Of a stretch of 64,000 nt of DNA, positions 36,381-44,439 are shown piece by piece; positions within the stretch are counted from its first letter, which is position 1, and each line of letters opens with the position of its first letter. A model generated the notes under the pieces. That model ran no database searches. It saw only the letters and a list, made by a program, of their open reading frames with translations, and was not told the DNA's origin. The stretch covers positions 50,268 to 114,267 of the forward strand of contig NZ_JALCYY010000012.1 in NCBI RefSeq assembly GCF_022690685.1. Direction: 5' to 3'. The stretch is from Anaeromyxobacter terrae. GTDB lineage: Bacteria > Myxococcota > Myxococcia > Myxococcales > Anaeromyxobacteraceae. A program made the position numbers and the translations under genes.

Positions 36381-37610
36381 TCACCCGAACGCGGCCCCGG
36401 ACGCGGCCGGAGTGCGGCCCTCCGAGAGCGCCGTCACGGCGCGGAGAACGTCGCCCGCCCCGGGTGGACAGCCCGGCAGGAACACGTCCACCGCGACGAC
36501 CTCTGGCACCGGCAACACGCGTTCGAGGAGCGGCGGAAGCGCCGGGTCGCGCGCCCTCGCGCCCCAGCCGAGCCGCTCGACGCGCGCGGCCCCTCCGTCG
36601 GCGTCGCGCATCGCGGTCACGTTCCCCCAGCCCGCGCAGTCGCCGAGCGCGACGAGGACGCGCGATCGCGCCCGCGCGATCCGCAGCCGCCGGACGTCCT
36701 CGTCCGTCGAGCACGCGCCCTCCACGAGGCACACGTCGACCGTCTCGGGGAACGCGTCGCCGTCCGCGAACGGCGAAGCGACGAGCCGAGTGCGTGGCGC
36801 GAGGCCGAGCAGCGCCTCGTCCGCGTCGAGCAGTGACATGTGGCACCCGAAGCACCCGCCGAGCTGGATCGTCGCGAGGCGCAGCTCGGCGCCCGCCGCT
36901 TGCGGCCGCGCGAAGGGTCCCGAGCTCGCCGTCGTGAGCCCCAACGGCGGCGGCTCGCGGACGCCTGGGCGGCCCGACAGGCCCTGCGCGGCGCGCGCCT
37001 TCTCGAAGATTGCCCCGGTGGGACACGCCGCGACGCACCGTGCACACCCGGTACAGGTCGGGCTCGCTCCCCACCCGCTCGATCCGTCGGTGACGACGTG
37101 CGCGTGCCGACCACGGCCCACGACCCAGAGCGTGGCGGCGCGCTCCACCTCGGCACACACGCGGACGCACCGCGTGCACAGCACGCAGCGGCCGGGATCC
37201 AGCGCGAACCGCGGGTGCGAGGCGTCGACGGGCGCCGCGCGGCGAGGGACTCCGAGCGTCACGTGGTCGAGGCCGAGGCGGCGCGCGAGCTCCTGCAGCT
37301 CGCAGCGCCCGCTCGCCGGGCAGAAGGCGCACACGTGATTGCCACCCGCGAACAGCATCTCGACCACGGCGCGCCGATGGCTCCGGAGCTCCGGCGTCGC
37401 GGTGGAGACCTGCATCCCCGGCGAGATGCGCGTGGCGCATGCCGGCACCGGCCGAGGGAGACCGCGCACGTCCACCAGGCATACGCGGCAGCTCGCGGCA
37501 GGCGTCACGCCGTCGAGATGGCACAGCGTCGGGACCTCGATCCCCGCCGCGCGGCATGCCCCGAGGATGGTCGCGCCTTCGGGCGCGCTGCACATCCTGC
37601 CGTCGACCAC
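36381..37610 (-). CDS. hoxUY: HoxU-HoxY fusion: hydrogenase small subunit with an NADH-dehydrogenase-type iron-sulfur module
   Basis: 409 residues. The N-terminal ~230 match HoxU/NuoG: [2Fe-2S] site CHLDGVTPAASCRVC with a later Cys (PACAT); the His/Cys cluster around HVCAFCPASGRCELQ; and two [4Fe-4S] sites, CVLCTRCVRVC and CTGCARCVAACP. After a linker, residues ~260-409 match HoxY: LGGCFGCHMSLLDADE, LVEGACS, LGDCAGWGNV and FLPGCPP, the four proximal-cluster Cys. HoxU and HoxY are separate proteins in the known soluble hydrogenases. The start is GTG 37610, with ATG 37595 possible. HoxF and HoxE (diaphorase) are not in the window. Confidence 0.88.
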   Translation of the reverse strand: MVDGRMCSAPEGATILGACRAAGIEVPTLCHLDGVTPAASCRVCLVDVRGLPRPVPACATRISPGMQVSTATPELRSHRRAVVEMLFAGGNHVCAFCPASGRCELQELARRLGLDHVTLGVPRRAAPVDASHPRFALDPGRCVLCTRCVRVCAEVERAATLWVVGRGRHAHVVTDGSSGWGASPTCTGCARCVAACPTGAIFEKARAAQGLSGRPGVREPPPLGLTTASSGPFARPQAAGAELRLATIQLGGCFGCHMSLLDADEALLGLAPRTRLVASPFADGDAFPETVDVCLVEGACSTDEDVRRLRIARARSRVLVALGDCAGWGNVTAMRDADGGAARVERLGWGARARDPALPPLLERVLPVPEVVAVDVFLPGCPPGAGDVLRAVTALSEGRTPAASGAAFG

Positions 37611-37921
37611 CCACTCGACGACGCGTGTCTCGAGCTCGTGGATGGGACCAGGGTACGCTCATGCCTGGACCGCGAGCGCGCCTCGAATAGGCTCCGGCGT
37701 CAGCAGCGTCGTCCATTTGCCCGCGACCAGGCGCACAGGCGTCCGGCGACTCCACCGGAGACGAGCGGCCGAGGGAGGCCCCGCCGAGTTGTCGTCTCCG
37801 CGCGCGATCCAGCGCGTCAGCCCCCTCGTGGAACCCGCCGCGGCGCGATACGCACCGACGCCGCCGCCTGCGTGACGGGCAGCAACGTCGCCGGTGACGT
37901 TTCACCGCTAGTTACTCCACG
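37611..37921. other. 310-bp gap upstream of the hydrogenase operon
   Basis: No gene seen. It must hold the promoter of the hydrogenase operon. I found no clear -35/-10, sigma-54 (TGGCAC-N5-TTGC) or Fnr-type site. Confidence 0.35.
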
Positions 37922-38266
37922 TTACTCGAGCAGCGCTCGGGCGGCCTTCTCGAGCTGTTCGATCTGCGTCGTCGCGGTGTCCCAGACGACCCTCAGCGAG
38001 ACGCCGAAGTACGCGTGCGCGAGCACGTTCCGCATGTCGCAGATCAGGCGCCACGGGATCTGCGGCGCCCTCGCCGTGACGTCCTTCGGCAGCTTCCCCG
38101 CAGCCTCGCCGATGATCTCGATGTTTCGGATCACCGCGTCGCGCGTGCGCTCGTCCGCCGCGAACGCGTCGTAGGTCATCCCGGCCACGAAGCGGCGAAC
38201 CTTCCCGCAGGCCTCGATGATGTCGTCAGCGTAGAGGCGCCAGTCGCGCTCAGCCTTGGGCGACAT
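37922..38266 (-). CDS. hepT: HepT-like ribonuclease toxin (DUF86)
   Basis: 114 residues, the family length. Contains the catalytic RX4HXY motif as RNVLAHAY, together with the preceding GEAAGKLP and later DTATTQIEQLEKAARALL helices of the DUF86 fold. HepT cleaves RNA and is neutralised by its nucleotidyltransferase partner MntA, which adds AMP to the Tyr. Its ATG (38266) overlaps the mntA stop by 17 bases, so the antitoxin is made first. Confidence 0.88.
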   Translation of the reverse strand: MSPKAERDWRLYADDIIEACGKVRRFVAGMTYDAFAADERTRDAVIRNIEIIGEAAGKLPKDVTARAPQIPWRLICDMRNVLAHAYFGVSLRVVWDTATTQIEQLEKAARALLE

Positions 38267-38549
38267 CGACCGCCTCGCGCTCGACGATGGGGCGCATCCG
38301 CGGCTTCAGGGCATCGGGCGTGACGAGGTCGACCTTGTGGCCGAGGTGGTCCTCGAGGAACGCCTTGAGCCCCATGAACGAGAGGAACGTCGGGTCCTTC
38401 TCGAAGTCCACGAGGATGTCGAGGTCACTGTCCTCTCGAGCGTCGCCGCGCGCGGTGGACCCGAACAGGGCGATACGACGTACGCCGAACGCGCGCCGGA
38501 TTTCCGGCAAGTAGGCGCGCAGGGCCGCGATCGCTTCTTCACGACGCAT
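38250..38549 (-). CDS. mntA: MntA-like nucleotidyltransferase antitoxin
   Basis: 99 residues. The minimal nucleotidyltransferase motif GSX10DXD reads GSTARGDAREDSDLD, followed by ILVDFEK. A third acidic residue probably is in KVDLVT. In the HepT/MntA pairs this enzyme AMPylates the toxin. ATG 38549 fits the family start (MRREEAIAALRAYLPEI); the longer frame to 38591 does not. Confidence 0.88.
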   Translation of the reverse strand: MRREEAIAALRAYLPEIRRAFGVRRIALFGSTARGDAREDSDLDILVDFEKDPTFLSFMGLKAFLEDHLGHKVDLVTPDALKPRMRPIVEREAVDVAQG

Positions 38550-38622
38550 CGACAGGATTATAGGGGCGCCGCGTAACGGTGCCCATCCCACGTCCCGGAG
38601 CCTCGTGAAAAGCGGGGTCCCG

Positions 38623-39000
38623 TTACGGCCCGTGCTGGAACCCGAAGATCGCCCACATGGCCGGCACCAGCACCGCGGGCAAGAGCGTCACGCCGACCGA
38701 GAACCCGATACCGACGCGAAACACGCGCCTCCTGAGCGGAGCGGTGCGAGAAGTGTCTCCGCCGCTCCACAGCAGCTCGGTGACCCAGCCCAAGCAGTAG
38801 CAGGCGTTCGCGACGAACGCGTACACCGCGATGCCGGCGAAGACGGCGACGGGCTCGATGACGTCCTCCCCCGGGTGAACCAGGCGGCCGCCGATGAGCA
38901 GAACAGCCAGACCTGACACGATCCCGGCTGCCAGCACGGCCAGGTTGAACGGGATCCGGCGCCGCTCCCACCACAAGACGACTTCCAAGCCCGGGCTCAT
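38623..39000 (-). CDS. Hypothetical membrane protein
   Basis: 125 residues with four predicted helices: NLAVLAAGIVSGLAVLLIGG, EPVAVFAGIAVYAFVANACY, the segment around VFRVGIGFSVGVTLLP, and AVLVPAMWAIFGF. N-terminal WWERRR is probably cytoplasmic. No family is recognised. It lies alone between the toxin-antitoxin pair and a frameshifted gene. Confidence 0.6.
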   Translation of the reverse strand: MSPGLEVVLWWERRRIPFNLAVLAAGIVSGLAVLLIGGRLVHPGEDVIEPVAVFAGIAVYAFVANACYCLGWVTELLWSGGDTSRTAPLRRRVFRVGIGFSVGVTLLPAVLVPAMWAIFGFQHGP

Positions 39001-39345
39001 GATCCGACCGTACAACGGAATCGCGCGGCTCCGCGCTGGTCAGGGCGACGGAGAACCGCTGGGTCTACACGCTGGCGGGCCGTCTTGAAATCTCGAGCGG
39101 CGGTGTCGCCCTGCTCGACGATCCGAGGGGGCTCCTGTCGCAGCACTAGCTCGGAGCCGCTCACACTGGCCCCCGTGACGCGTGTGATACCCGGCTCGCG
39201 GCCCGCTGGCGGCCAAGTGGCCGCGCGTGTGCGATCAGCCTTCTTCAACCGTCGCAATTCTTGGTTGAAGTGATCGACGCGCTTTAGATGACGACTTCCG
39301 GCTCCAAACACCTGCCGCGAGCTCGAGCAGAACCCCGCGCCGACA
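39001..39345. other. 345-bp gap, AT-richer than average
   Basis: No gene seen. Composition (for example CTTTAGATGACGACTTCC near 39282) is lower in GC than the conserved genes, as for the adjacent frameshifted gene, which fits an acquired segment. Confidence 0.35.
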
Positions 39346-39374
39346 CTCTCGCGAAGGCGCGGGGCTTGCGAGAG
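39346..39374. terminator. Stem-loop after the frameshifted gene
   Basis: Inverted repeat CTCTCGC (39346-39352) / GCGAGAG (39368-39374) with a further three pairs inside after a bulge. It lies six bases beyond the stop of the leftward gene at 39380. No U-tract follows, so terminator efficiency is uncertain. Confidence 0.45.
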
Positions 39375-39379
39375 ACCCC

Positions 39380-39896
39380 CTACGGCTCCACCACGATGCG
39401 ATGCCCGTAGTGAACCTTCTGTGGCATTGGACCGGTCAGCGACTCGAAGGTGACGGGGTCCAGGATCTCCAGCGTAACGTTCACCGCCACCGTGTTGCAA
39501 TCGTCGATCAATGTATCGGTGCCGTACATCGATGTAGACCGTGTTTCCGCCCTCATCGCGAACCATGGCGAGCGATGAGGTCGCAAACTTGTTACCACCA
39601 ATCCTTTTCCACGTGCCCCTGATCAGGGTCCCTGCGACCGCCGTTGGGAACCAAGGCACGCCGTCGGTGGTCAACGTGTAGTCGTACCCGCCATTCAGTT
39701 CCAGAGTCAGCGCCCCGGAGCTGTTGGACGCACCGCTGATCGTGCTGATCCACCTGGGGCCAATGAGGTTGGTGTCGCCCGGCGCGTAATACCCGTACCA
39801 GCTGCCGATAGGGCTACATCCCTCTTCTGCATTCGCAGTCGTCGCGGCGAGACTCGCCCCGAGCGCGACACATGCAACAACGACCAGCTTCTTCAT
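39380..39896 (-). pseudogene. Exported hypothetical protein interrupted by a frameshift
   Basis: Starts at ATG 39896 with GAGGAGG upstream and a good signal peptide (KKLVVVACVALGASLAATTANA). The frame reads well to about 39535 (WISTISGASNSSGALTLELN, then SSLAMVRDEGGNTVYIDV), then degenerates. The continuing sense lies in another frame: MYGTDTLIDDCNTVAVNV, then FESLTGPMPQKVHYGHRIVV and TAG at 39380. Together they give a coherent ~170-residue beta-rich secreted protein. The switch occurs at a perfect 12-base palindrome TACATCGATGTA, so a small indel, a sequencing error, or less likely programmed frameshifting, may be involved. Confidence 0.65.
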
Positions 39897-40216
39897 CGTC
39901 CCCTCCTCGCAGCACTCGATGGCTGCACTGGCGTTTCGGCGAGCCTCGCTGTCGAGCATCGGACGACCACCACCGACCGGCGGGCCCGGCGAGCGTAGTT
40001 CGCCACAGGCGCTCGACACGCACGAGCGGCGATGCGGGGTCGCCCAGTGCGGAGCGGACCAGGTGGGCGCTGTGCGTTGCTCGCTCTGCGTTCGCTTGGT
40101 TCCAGGCGAGTGCACCGCTGGGTTCACCCGCTGTGGCGCGGTGGAAGGTGCTGCTCCTGGCGCACCTCCGTTCGTGGAGCGCGATCACCGCGAGGGAAGG
40201 GCTCGGGCGCCTCGGC

Positions 40217-40717
40217 TCAGCCGCGGATCATCCGGTTCCGCGCCGCGCCGGCGGTCAGGCCGGTGAGCTGCGCCCAGTGGCGGTCGCCGGGGAAGTGTGC
40301 CGCGAGGGCGAGCCAAGAGAGCGCGTACGGCGCAAGCGCGAGCGCGTTCCCGGTCAGCAGGAACGCGACGACGGCGGCGAGCGCACCGCTCTCGCAGAGG
40401 GCGCACGCCACGATGAGCCGCGTGACGGCGTCCGCCTCCGGGCCTGGAGGAATCGCGCCGCCGCCTCGAAGGGCGACGCCGCCCTGCGCGGGCGGCGCCA
40501 TCCGGACGGCCCAGAGCCACGACAGGGCCACGGTGACCACGGAGAGGGCCAGCGAGGCCCCGATGAGCGCCGGCTCGACGTCGAGCGGCGCCGCCACCCC
40601 GGCGCCACCCCGGAGCCCGAAGACGAGGTACATCGCGACGCCGAGGAACATCGTCGGGCCCCCGAGAAGCGCCGCCCAGATGATGGTCGCGATGAGACGA
40701 GGACTCTGCTGCGCCAT
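40217..40717 (-). CDS. Hypothetical four-helix membrane protein
   Basis: 166 residues from ATG 40717, with GGGAGG upstream. Helices: LIATIIWAALLGGPTMFLGV, ALIGASLALSVVTVALSWLW, LIVACALCESGALAAVVAFL, and LALAPYALSWLALAAHF. The layout, with a Cys-Glu-Ser-Gly turn in helix 3, is like many small membrane proteins of unknown role. No operon partner. Confidence 0.65.
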   Translation of the reverse strand: MAQQSPRLIATIIWAALLGGPTMFLGVAMYLVFGLRGGAGVAAPLDVEPALIGASLALSVVTVALSWLWAVRMAPPAQGGVALRGGGAIPPGPEADAVTRLIVACALCESGALAAVVAFLLTGNALALAPYALSWLALAAHFPGDRHWAQLTGLTAGAARNRMIRG

Positions 40718-41080
40718 GCGATCCTCCCGTGAAGGGGCAGAATGGTAGACCCGCAGTCTAGTCCGCGTCTGGGCAACTTCGGGCGACGGTGCGACGCTCA
40801 CCGTCCCCATCGACAGCACGAACGACGCCGCTACGATCCGCAGGACTCGACCCATACCCCCGCCCCCCAGCGTCCGTGAGTTTCCGGAACGGAACAGGGT
40901 GGTCCTTTACCGGCGGGTGACGAGAGGGCAGGCGGAACCCCCGCTGCAGGGCGCGCCGTCGTTGCCGCGGCGTCGAACCTCCCGAATGGGATGTCAGCCC
41001 GGCGGCCGCGCCCAGTCTCTCCGTTACACGGACGAGCGCGCACCACTCCTGAAGCTCGCCGTCGGCACACGGAGGCACCC

Positions 41081-41269
41081 ATGGCATGCAAGGATCCTGC
41101 GGCTCGCAAACCTGTCGTTGTCGTCGCTCACGACCGCGAGAACCCGTTCGTCACCCTCCGCGACGAGGATCTCGTCCTGGTCGCGGGCGGTAGCGCTCTC
41201 TGCAGCGCGGTTTCCACGACGATCAAGGCAGTGGGCGACGCCCTCAGCACGGCGGCGAGGAAGGGCTAG
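41081..41269 (+). CDS. Orphan peptide with double-glycine leader (RiPP/bacteriocin-like precursor)
   Basis: 62 residues from ATG 41081, with GGAGG seven bases upstream. The first ~37 residues end in LRDEDLVLVAGG, matching the leader signature of class II bacteriocin and related ribosomally made peptides (acidic LxDExL..V.GG cut by C39 peptidase transporters). The predicted core is SALCSAVSTTIKAVGDALST plus AARKG, 25 residues with one Cys, Ser/Thr-rich, and able to form an amphipathic helix. A perfect palindromic hairpin follows the gene. No modification enzyme, transporter or immunity gene is nearby. Confidence 0.55.
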   Translation: MACKDPAARKPVVVVAHDRENPFVTLRDEDLVLVAGGSALCSAVSTTIKAVGDALSTAARKG

Positions 41270-41282
41270 AGAGGACTGAGTT

Positions 41283-41302
41283 CGCCGCCGCGCGCGGCGG
41301 CG
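41283..41302. terminator. Perfect GC palindrome after the leader-peptide gene
   Basis: CGCCGCCGCG/CGCGGCGGCG, a 20-base perfect palindrome 14 bases after the stop of the peptide gene. It has no U-tract. Probably ends or stabilises the short transcript. Confidence 0.4.
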
Positions 41303-41422
41303 AGTTCCGCCCGCCAGTGAGCCGCACTTCCAGCTCGAGCCGCGGATCGCCGCCGGCGACAAGTGGAGACGGGTTGAAGGCCTCCTCCGGCCGAGCGCGT
41401 TACTCTCGGGCCGAGCCCGCGC

Positions 41423-42490
41423 TTACTGCGCCGCGCCGTCAAGAGGCCGGACGTGTATGAGGAGCTCAGCGAGGACCTCCTCCGGGCGGGTGAACGCGGC
41501 GAAATGGCCTGCGCCGCGCACGAGCGTGAACCGCTTCACCGGCGCCTGGACGTGCTCGAAGTACTCCCTCGCGAGCGCAGGAAGCGTGAGCACGTCCGAG
41601 TCTCCCTGGAAGACGAAGAACGGGACATCGAGGCGCGGTCCGAGCCGCCACGCGTCGTGCGCCGCGATCTCGCCGTAGAGGCGCTCCGCGGAGAGGCGCA
41701 TCCCGGTCAGGAAGTCGACGACATCCCGCAGCTCGTGACCCGGCGACAGGAGGAGGAGCGGTAGCACCAGCGCGGTCGGGGTCGGACCGACCGTAGCGGT
41801 GCTCGCGGTCGACCGGACCGCGAGCGTCCATGCGGCGAGGTCCCAGCGGGCGGGATCGCCTCCGATCCTCGCCAGCGCTGCCGCCCGGCGGTGGCGCCCC
41901 GTCGCCCGCAGCGCGGCGAGCGTCGCCGGATAAGAAAGCCGCTCGTTGCGCACCACGTTCACGTTGAGATCGGTCCCGACCCACGCGGAGAACAGATCGG
42001 GCCGCCGCTTCACCATCCGCAGCCCGATCGCGGTTCCCATCGAGCTCGAGAGCAGGACGATGCGCTCGCGTCCAAGGCGCTCGCGCAGATGCTCCGCCAG
42101 GGCGATCCCATCCTCGGCGAGGCGATCGAACGTGAGCGGCAGGCCGCCGCGGCGGCCGTGCCGGCCCAGCGTCTTTCCGGCCCCGCGCTGGTCCCACTGG
42201 ACGACGGTGAAGTGGCGCTCCCAGGCGCGTAGGCGCGGCGTGAAGATCGAGCACGGCGCGCCCGGTCCTCCGTGCACGACGAGCAGGACCGGGTTCGCGC
42301 GATCCTCGCCGCGGATGCCGACCCACTGCGTGACGCCGCCCAGCGGGACGAAGCCCTCCTCGAGGACGGCGCGGGGGGTGGCGATCGCGAGGGCCCGCGC
42401 GAGGCGACGCCGCCGAAGGTCGCGGGCGGCGAGGGCGCCGAGCGCGGCGGCCGCGGCCGCGGCGAGGGTGGTCAGGACGGCTGCCATCAC
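41423..42490 (-). CDS. Alpha/beta hydrolase, proline iminopeptidase-like
   Basis: 355 residues. An N-terminal hydrophobic stretch (LTTLAAAAAAALGALAARDL) may anchor it to the membrane. The hydrolase fold has the oxyanion motif HGGPGAPCS, nucleophile elbow LLSSSMGTAIG (Ser in SxSMG), and late acid/His segments QGDSDVLTL and GAGHFAAF. HGGPG is typical of proline iminopeptidases and some epoxide or ester hydrolases. GTG 42490 has AGGAG eight bases before it; ATG 42487 is the alternative. Divergent from a TetR regulator 80 bases away, which probably represses it. Confidence 0.85.
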   Translation of the reverse strand: MMAAVLTTLAAAAAAALGALAARDLRRRRLARALAIATPRAVLEEGFVPLGGVTQWVGIRGEDRANPVLLVVHGGPGAPCSIFTPRLRAWERHFTVVQWDQRGAGKTLGRHGRRGGLPLTFDRLAEDGIALAEHLRERLGRERIVLLSSSMGTAIGLRMVKRRPDLFSAWVGTDLNVNVVRNERLSYPATLAALRATGRHRRAAALARIGGDPARWDLAAWTLAVRSTASTATVGPTPTALVLPLLLLSPGHELRDVVDFLTGMRLSAERLYGEIAAHDAWRLGPRLDVPFFVFQGDSDVLTLPALAREYFEHVQAPVKRFTLVRGAGHFAAFTRPEEVLAELLIHVRPLDGAAQ

Positions 42491-42516
42491 GTGTTCGGCT
42501 CCTTTGGCTGATGACT

Positions 42517-42554
42517 GTGTATCTGGTACACTGTTACGCGTACGAGGTAAACAG
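42517..42554. promoter_or_regulatory. Candidate TetR operators between the divergent hydrolase and TetR genes
   Basis: Two inverted repeats occur in the 81-base gap: GTGTA-N5-TACAC (42517-42531) and CTGTTAC ... GTAAACAG (42531-42554, one mismatch), overlapping by one base. They sit where the divergent promoters must lie. Confidence 0.5.
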
Positions 42555-42571
42555 TCTCAGGAGAGGCGATC

Positions 42572-43333
42572 GTGGCGGAGAAGCCGAGCGGGTCGCGGGA
42601 CGACGCGCGAAGCGTCGCGCTGTTGTGGAACACGCGGGAACGGGCCCGCCGCGGGCCGCGGCCTGCGTTGAGTTGGGAGCGCATCGTGGCCGCGGCGATC
42701 GCCCTCGCCGACGCCGAGGGGCTCGAGGCGGTCTCGATGGAGCGCGTCGCGGAGCGGCTCGGCTTCACGACGATGTCGCTCTACCGCCACGTTCCGGGCA
42801 AGGCGGAGCTCGTCGCGCTCATGATCGAGGCGGCCATCGGCGAGCCCCCGGCGCTCGCGGCACCGGAACGCTGGAGGAGCGCGCTCGAGGAGTGGGCTGC
42901 CAACCTCCTGGGGACCTTCCAGCGCCATCCCTGGGCGCTCACGGCGACCGGTCGTCTCCGTTTGATGGGACCCTACGAGCTCGGGTGGCTGGAGACGGGG
43001 CTCTCCGCGCTATCGGCGACGCCGCTCGACCCCGCGGAGCGGCACGCCGCGTGCCTCGCCGTCCTGGCACAGGTCCGGAGCATCGCGCAGTTCTCGCTCG
43101 CGCCGCCCAAGGGGAGCCCTGGGCTCACGGGAGAACGGTGGAACGCGGAGACCCGCGCGTTGCTCCGTGTGCGCGCCGAGCGGTTCCCGGAGCTGACCGC
43201 GGCGCTCGACGCGCTGCGCCTGCGCGACCGCCCTCCGGCGCCGGGGAGTGGGCTCGGGTTCGTCCTCGACGGGATCGCACGGCGCGTCGCCCAGCGCGGC
43301 GCGCGCGCACCGGCAGGGAGGCCGCGGCGGTGA
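42572..43333 (+). CDS. TetR-family transcriptional regulator
   Basis: 253 residues. N-terminal DNA-binding domain: WERIVAAAIALADAEGLEAV, RVAERLGFTTMSLYRHV (helix-turn-helix). The C-terminal ligand domain resembles the TetR_C/ActR type (WRSALEEWAANLLGTFQRHP, ELGWLETGLSALS). Starts at GTG 42572 with CAGGAG upstream. Divergent from the alpha/beta hydrolase and probably its repressor. Confidence 0.9.
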   Translation: MAEKPSGSRDDARSVALLWNTRERARRGPRPALSWERIVAAAIALADAEGLEAVSMERVAERLGFTTMSLYRHVPGKAELVALMIEAAIGEPPALAAPERWRSALEEWAANLLGTFQRHPWALTATGRLRLMGPYELGWLETGLSALSATPLDPAERHAACLAVLAQVRSIAQFSLAPPKGSPGLTGERWNAETRALLRVRAERFPELTAALDALRLRDRPPAPGSGLGFVLDGIARRVAQRGARAPAGRPRR

Positions 43334-43414
43334 AGTCCCAAGCCGAGAGTTACGCCGTTCACCCGTCACGGCCGCGCGACGGCCGTCGTTCTTCATGCCG
43401 AGGCCGCCGCGTCC

Positions 43415-43774
43415 TCAGTTCTCCTCCCACAAGGTGAAGCCGCGTGGCTGACGCCACACGACGCCTCGCACAACTTCGGCCTCTTCGACTTCGAAGAGAA
43501 CAGGCGTCTCCTTCGGGTTCCCGGAGATTGGAAGCACGGCCTCTCGCACGAGCGCGACAGCTGCGTCTCTGGCTCGCGCCTCGGAGCTCGCGATCACGAC
43601 TCTGGTCGCGAACAAACCCGCTGCCGTTCGCCGTCCGCTTTCCACGTCCCTGAGCCACACGGGCTCCGCCCGGACCATCACGCGGTAGACGTTCCGACGC
43701 GACACGCCGATGGCGCGAAGGAACGCGTGCGTGGCGGAGCTCCAGAAGATCTCCTCGATGACGAACGGTCGCAC
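43415..43774 (-). CDS. Hypothetical protein, second gene of a two-gene unit
   Basis: 119 residues from GTG 43774 (weak ribosome site), starting 8 bases after the preceding stop. Residues: VIEEIFWSSATHAFLRAIGV, RRNVYRVMVRAEPVWLRDVE, and an acidic strand-rich end FEVEEAEVVRGVVWRQPRGF. The pattern looks like a compact alpha/beta domain, unknown to me. Close coupling to the gene before it suggests a functional pair. Confidence 0.65.
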   Translation of the reverse strand: MRPFVIEEIFWSSATHAFLRAIGVSRRNVYRVMVRAEPVWLRDVESGRRTAAGLFATRVVIASSEARARDAAVALVREAVLPISGNPKETPVLFEVEEAEVVRGVVWRQPRGFTLWEEN

Positions 43775-43781
43775 GCGGTGG

Positions 43782-44219
43782 TCACTCGCGGTTGTCGGCC
43801 GCCCAGCGTTCCGGGTCGGCCGCGTAGTCGTCCGCCTCGATGATGATGCTCGCGGAGCGTGGATCGAGCTCGCCGGTGAGCGCCAGCCGCTGCTCGGGGT
43901 GCCGGTGGTCCTCCGCGCCTGGCGCGAACCGGAACGCCTCGATGTAGCGGGCAAGCAGCTCTGGGCGGCCGGACACCTGAAGCACGCCGTCCGGCAGTTC
44001 CTCCGTCCGCAGCTTGTCGCTCGTCTTCACCATGCGGAACGCTCGCAGCGCCGGGTAGTCGGGGCAGAGATGACACGTGCCGCCATTATCGATCTCGATG
44101 GAAGGCGTGGGGCTGGAGAGGAACGCCGCGAGCGCGTCGAACGTCCTCTGGTGGCCCGCAGCGGAGTCGAGGACCCTCGTGTCGCCGTTGCGGGGCTGAC
44201 CTTGAATCACGATGAACAC
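43782..44219 (-). CDS. Hypothetical protein, first gene of a two-gene unit
   Basis: 145 residues from GTG 44219. Starts MFIVIQGQPRNGDTRVLDSA, then IEIDNGGTCHLCPDYPALRA, a CxxC pair that may bind metal, and an acidic C-terminus (IIIEADDYAADPERWAADN). I do not recognise a family. The acidic nature and tight two-gene arrangement resemble toxin-immunity or toxin-antitoxin pairs, but no nuclease motif supports that. Confidence 0.65.
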   Translation of the reverse strand: MFIVIQGQPRNGDTRVLDSAAGHQRTFDALAAFLSSPTPSIEIDNGGTCHLCPDYPALRAFRMVKTSDKLRTEELPDGVLQVSGRPELLARYIEAFRFAPGAEDHRHPEQRLALTGELDPRSASIIIEADDYAADPERWAADNRE

Positions 44220-44439
44220 GCTGCAAGTTTAACAGGGGCTGTCGCGCGCAGCCGTTCGGTGTTCTCCGCGACGGGCTCGTAGGTCCACTGCGGTCGCTAC
44301 GGCTATTTGAGCGGCGCGGGACCAGGAAACGGTCAGGAAGGGCGGGCTCGCGCGAGATCAGGGTTCGGTCAGGACGTGAGCGGGACGCCCTCCGTACGTT
44401 CTCGCCCGTGACGCCGACGTGCGCACGAGGAGGACGGAT

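Noticed and set aside
41283..41302. Perfect 20-base palindrome as a possible recombination or regulator site
   Set aside because: Simple CGC/GCG words make such palindromes common here, and a terminator role behind the peptide gene is enough.
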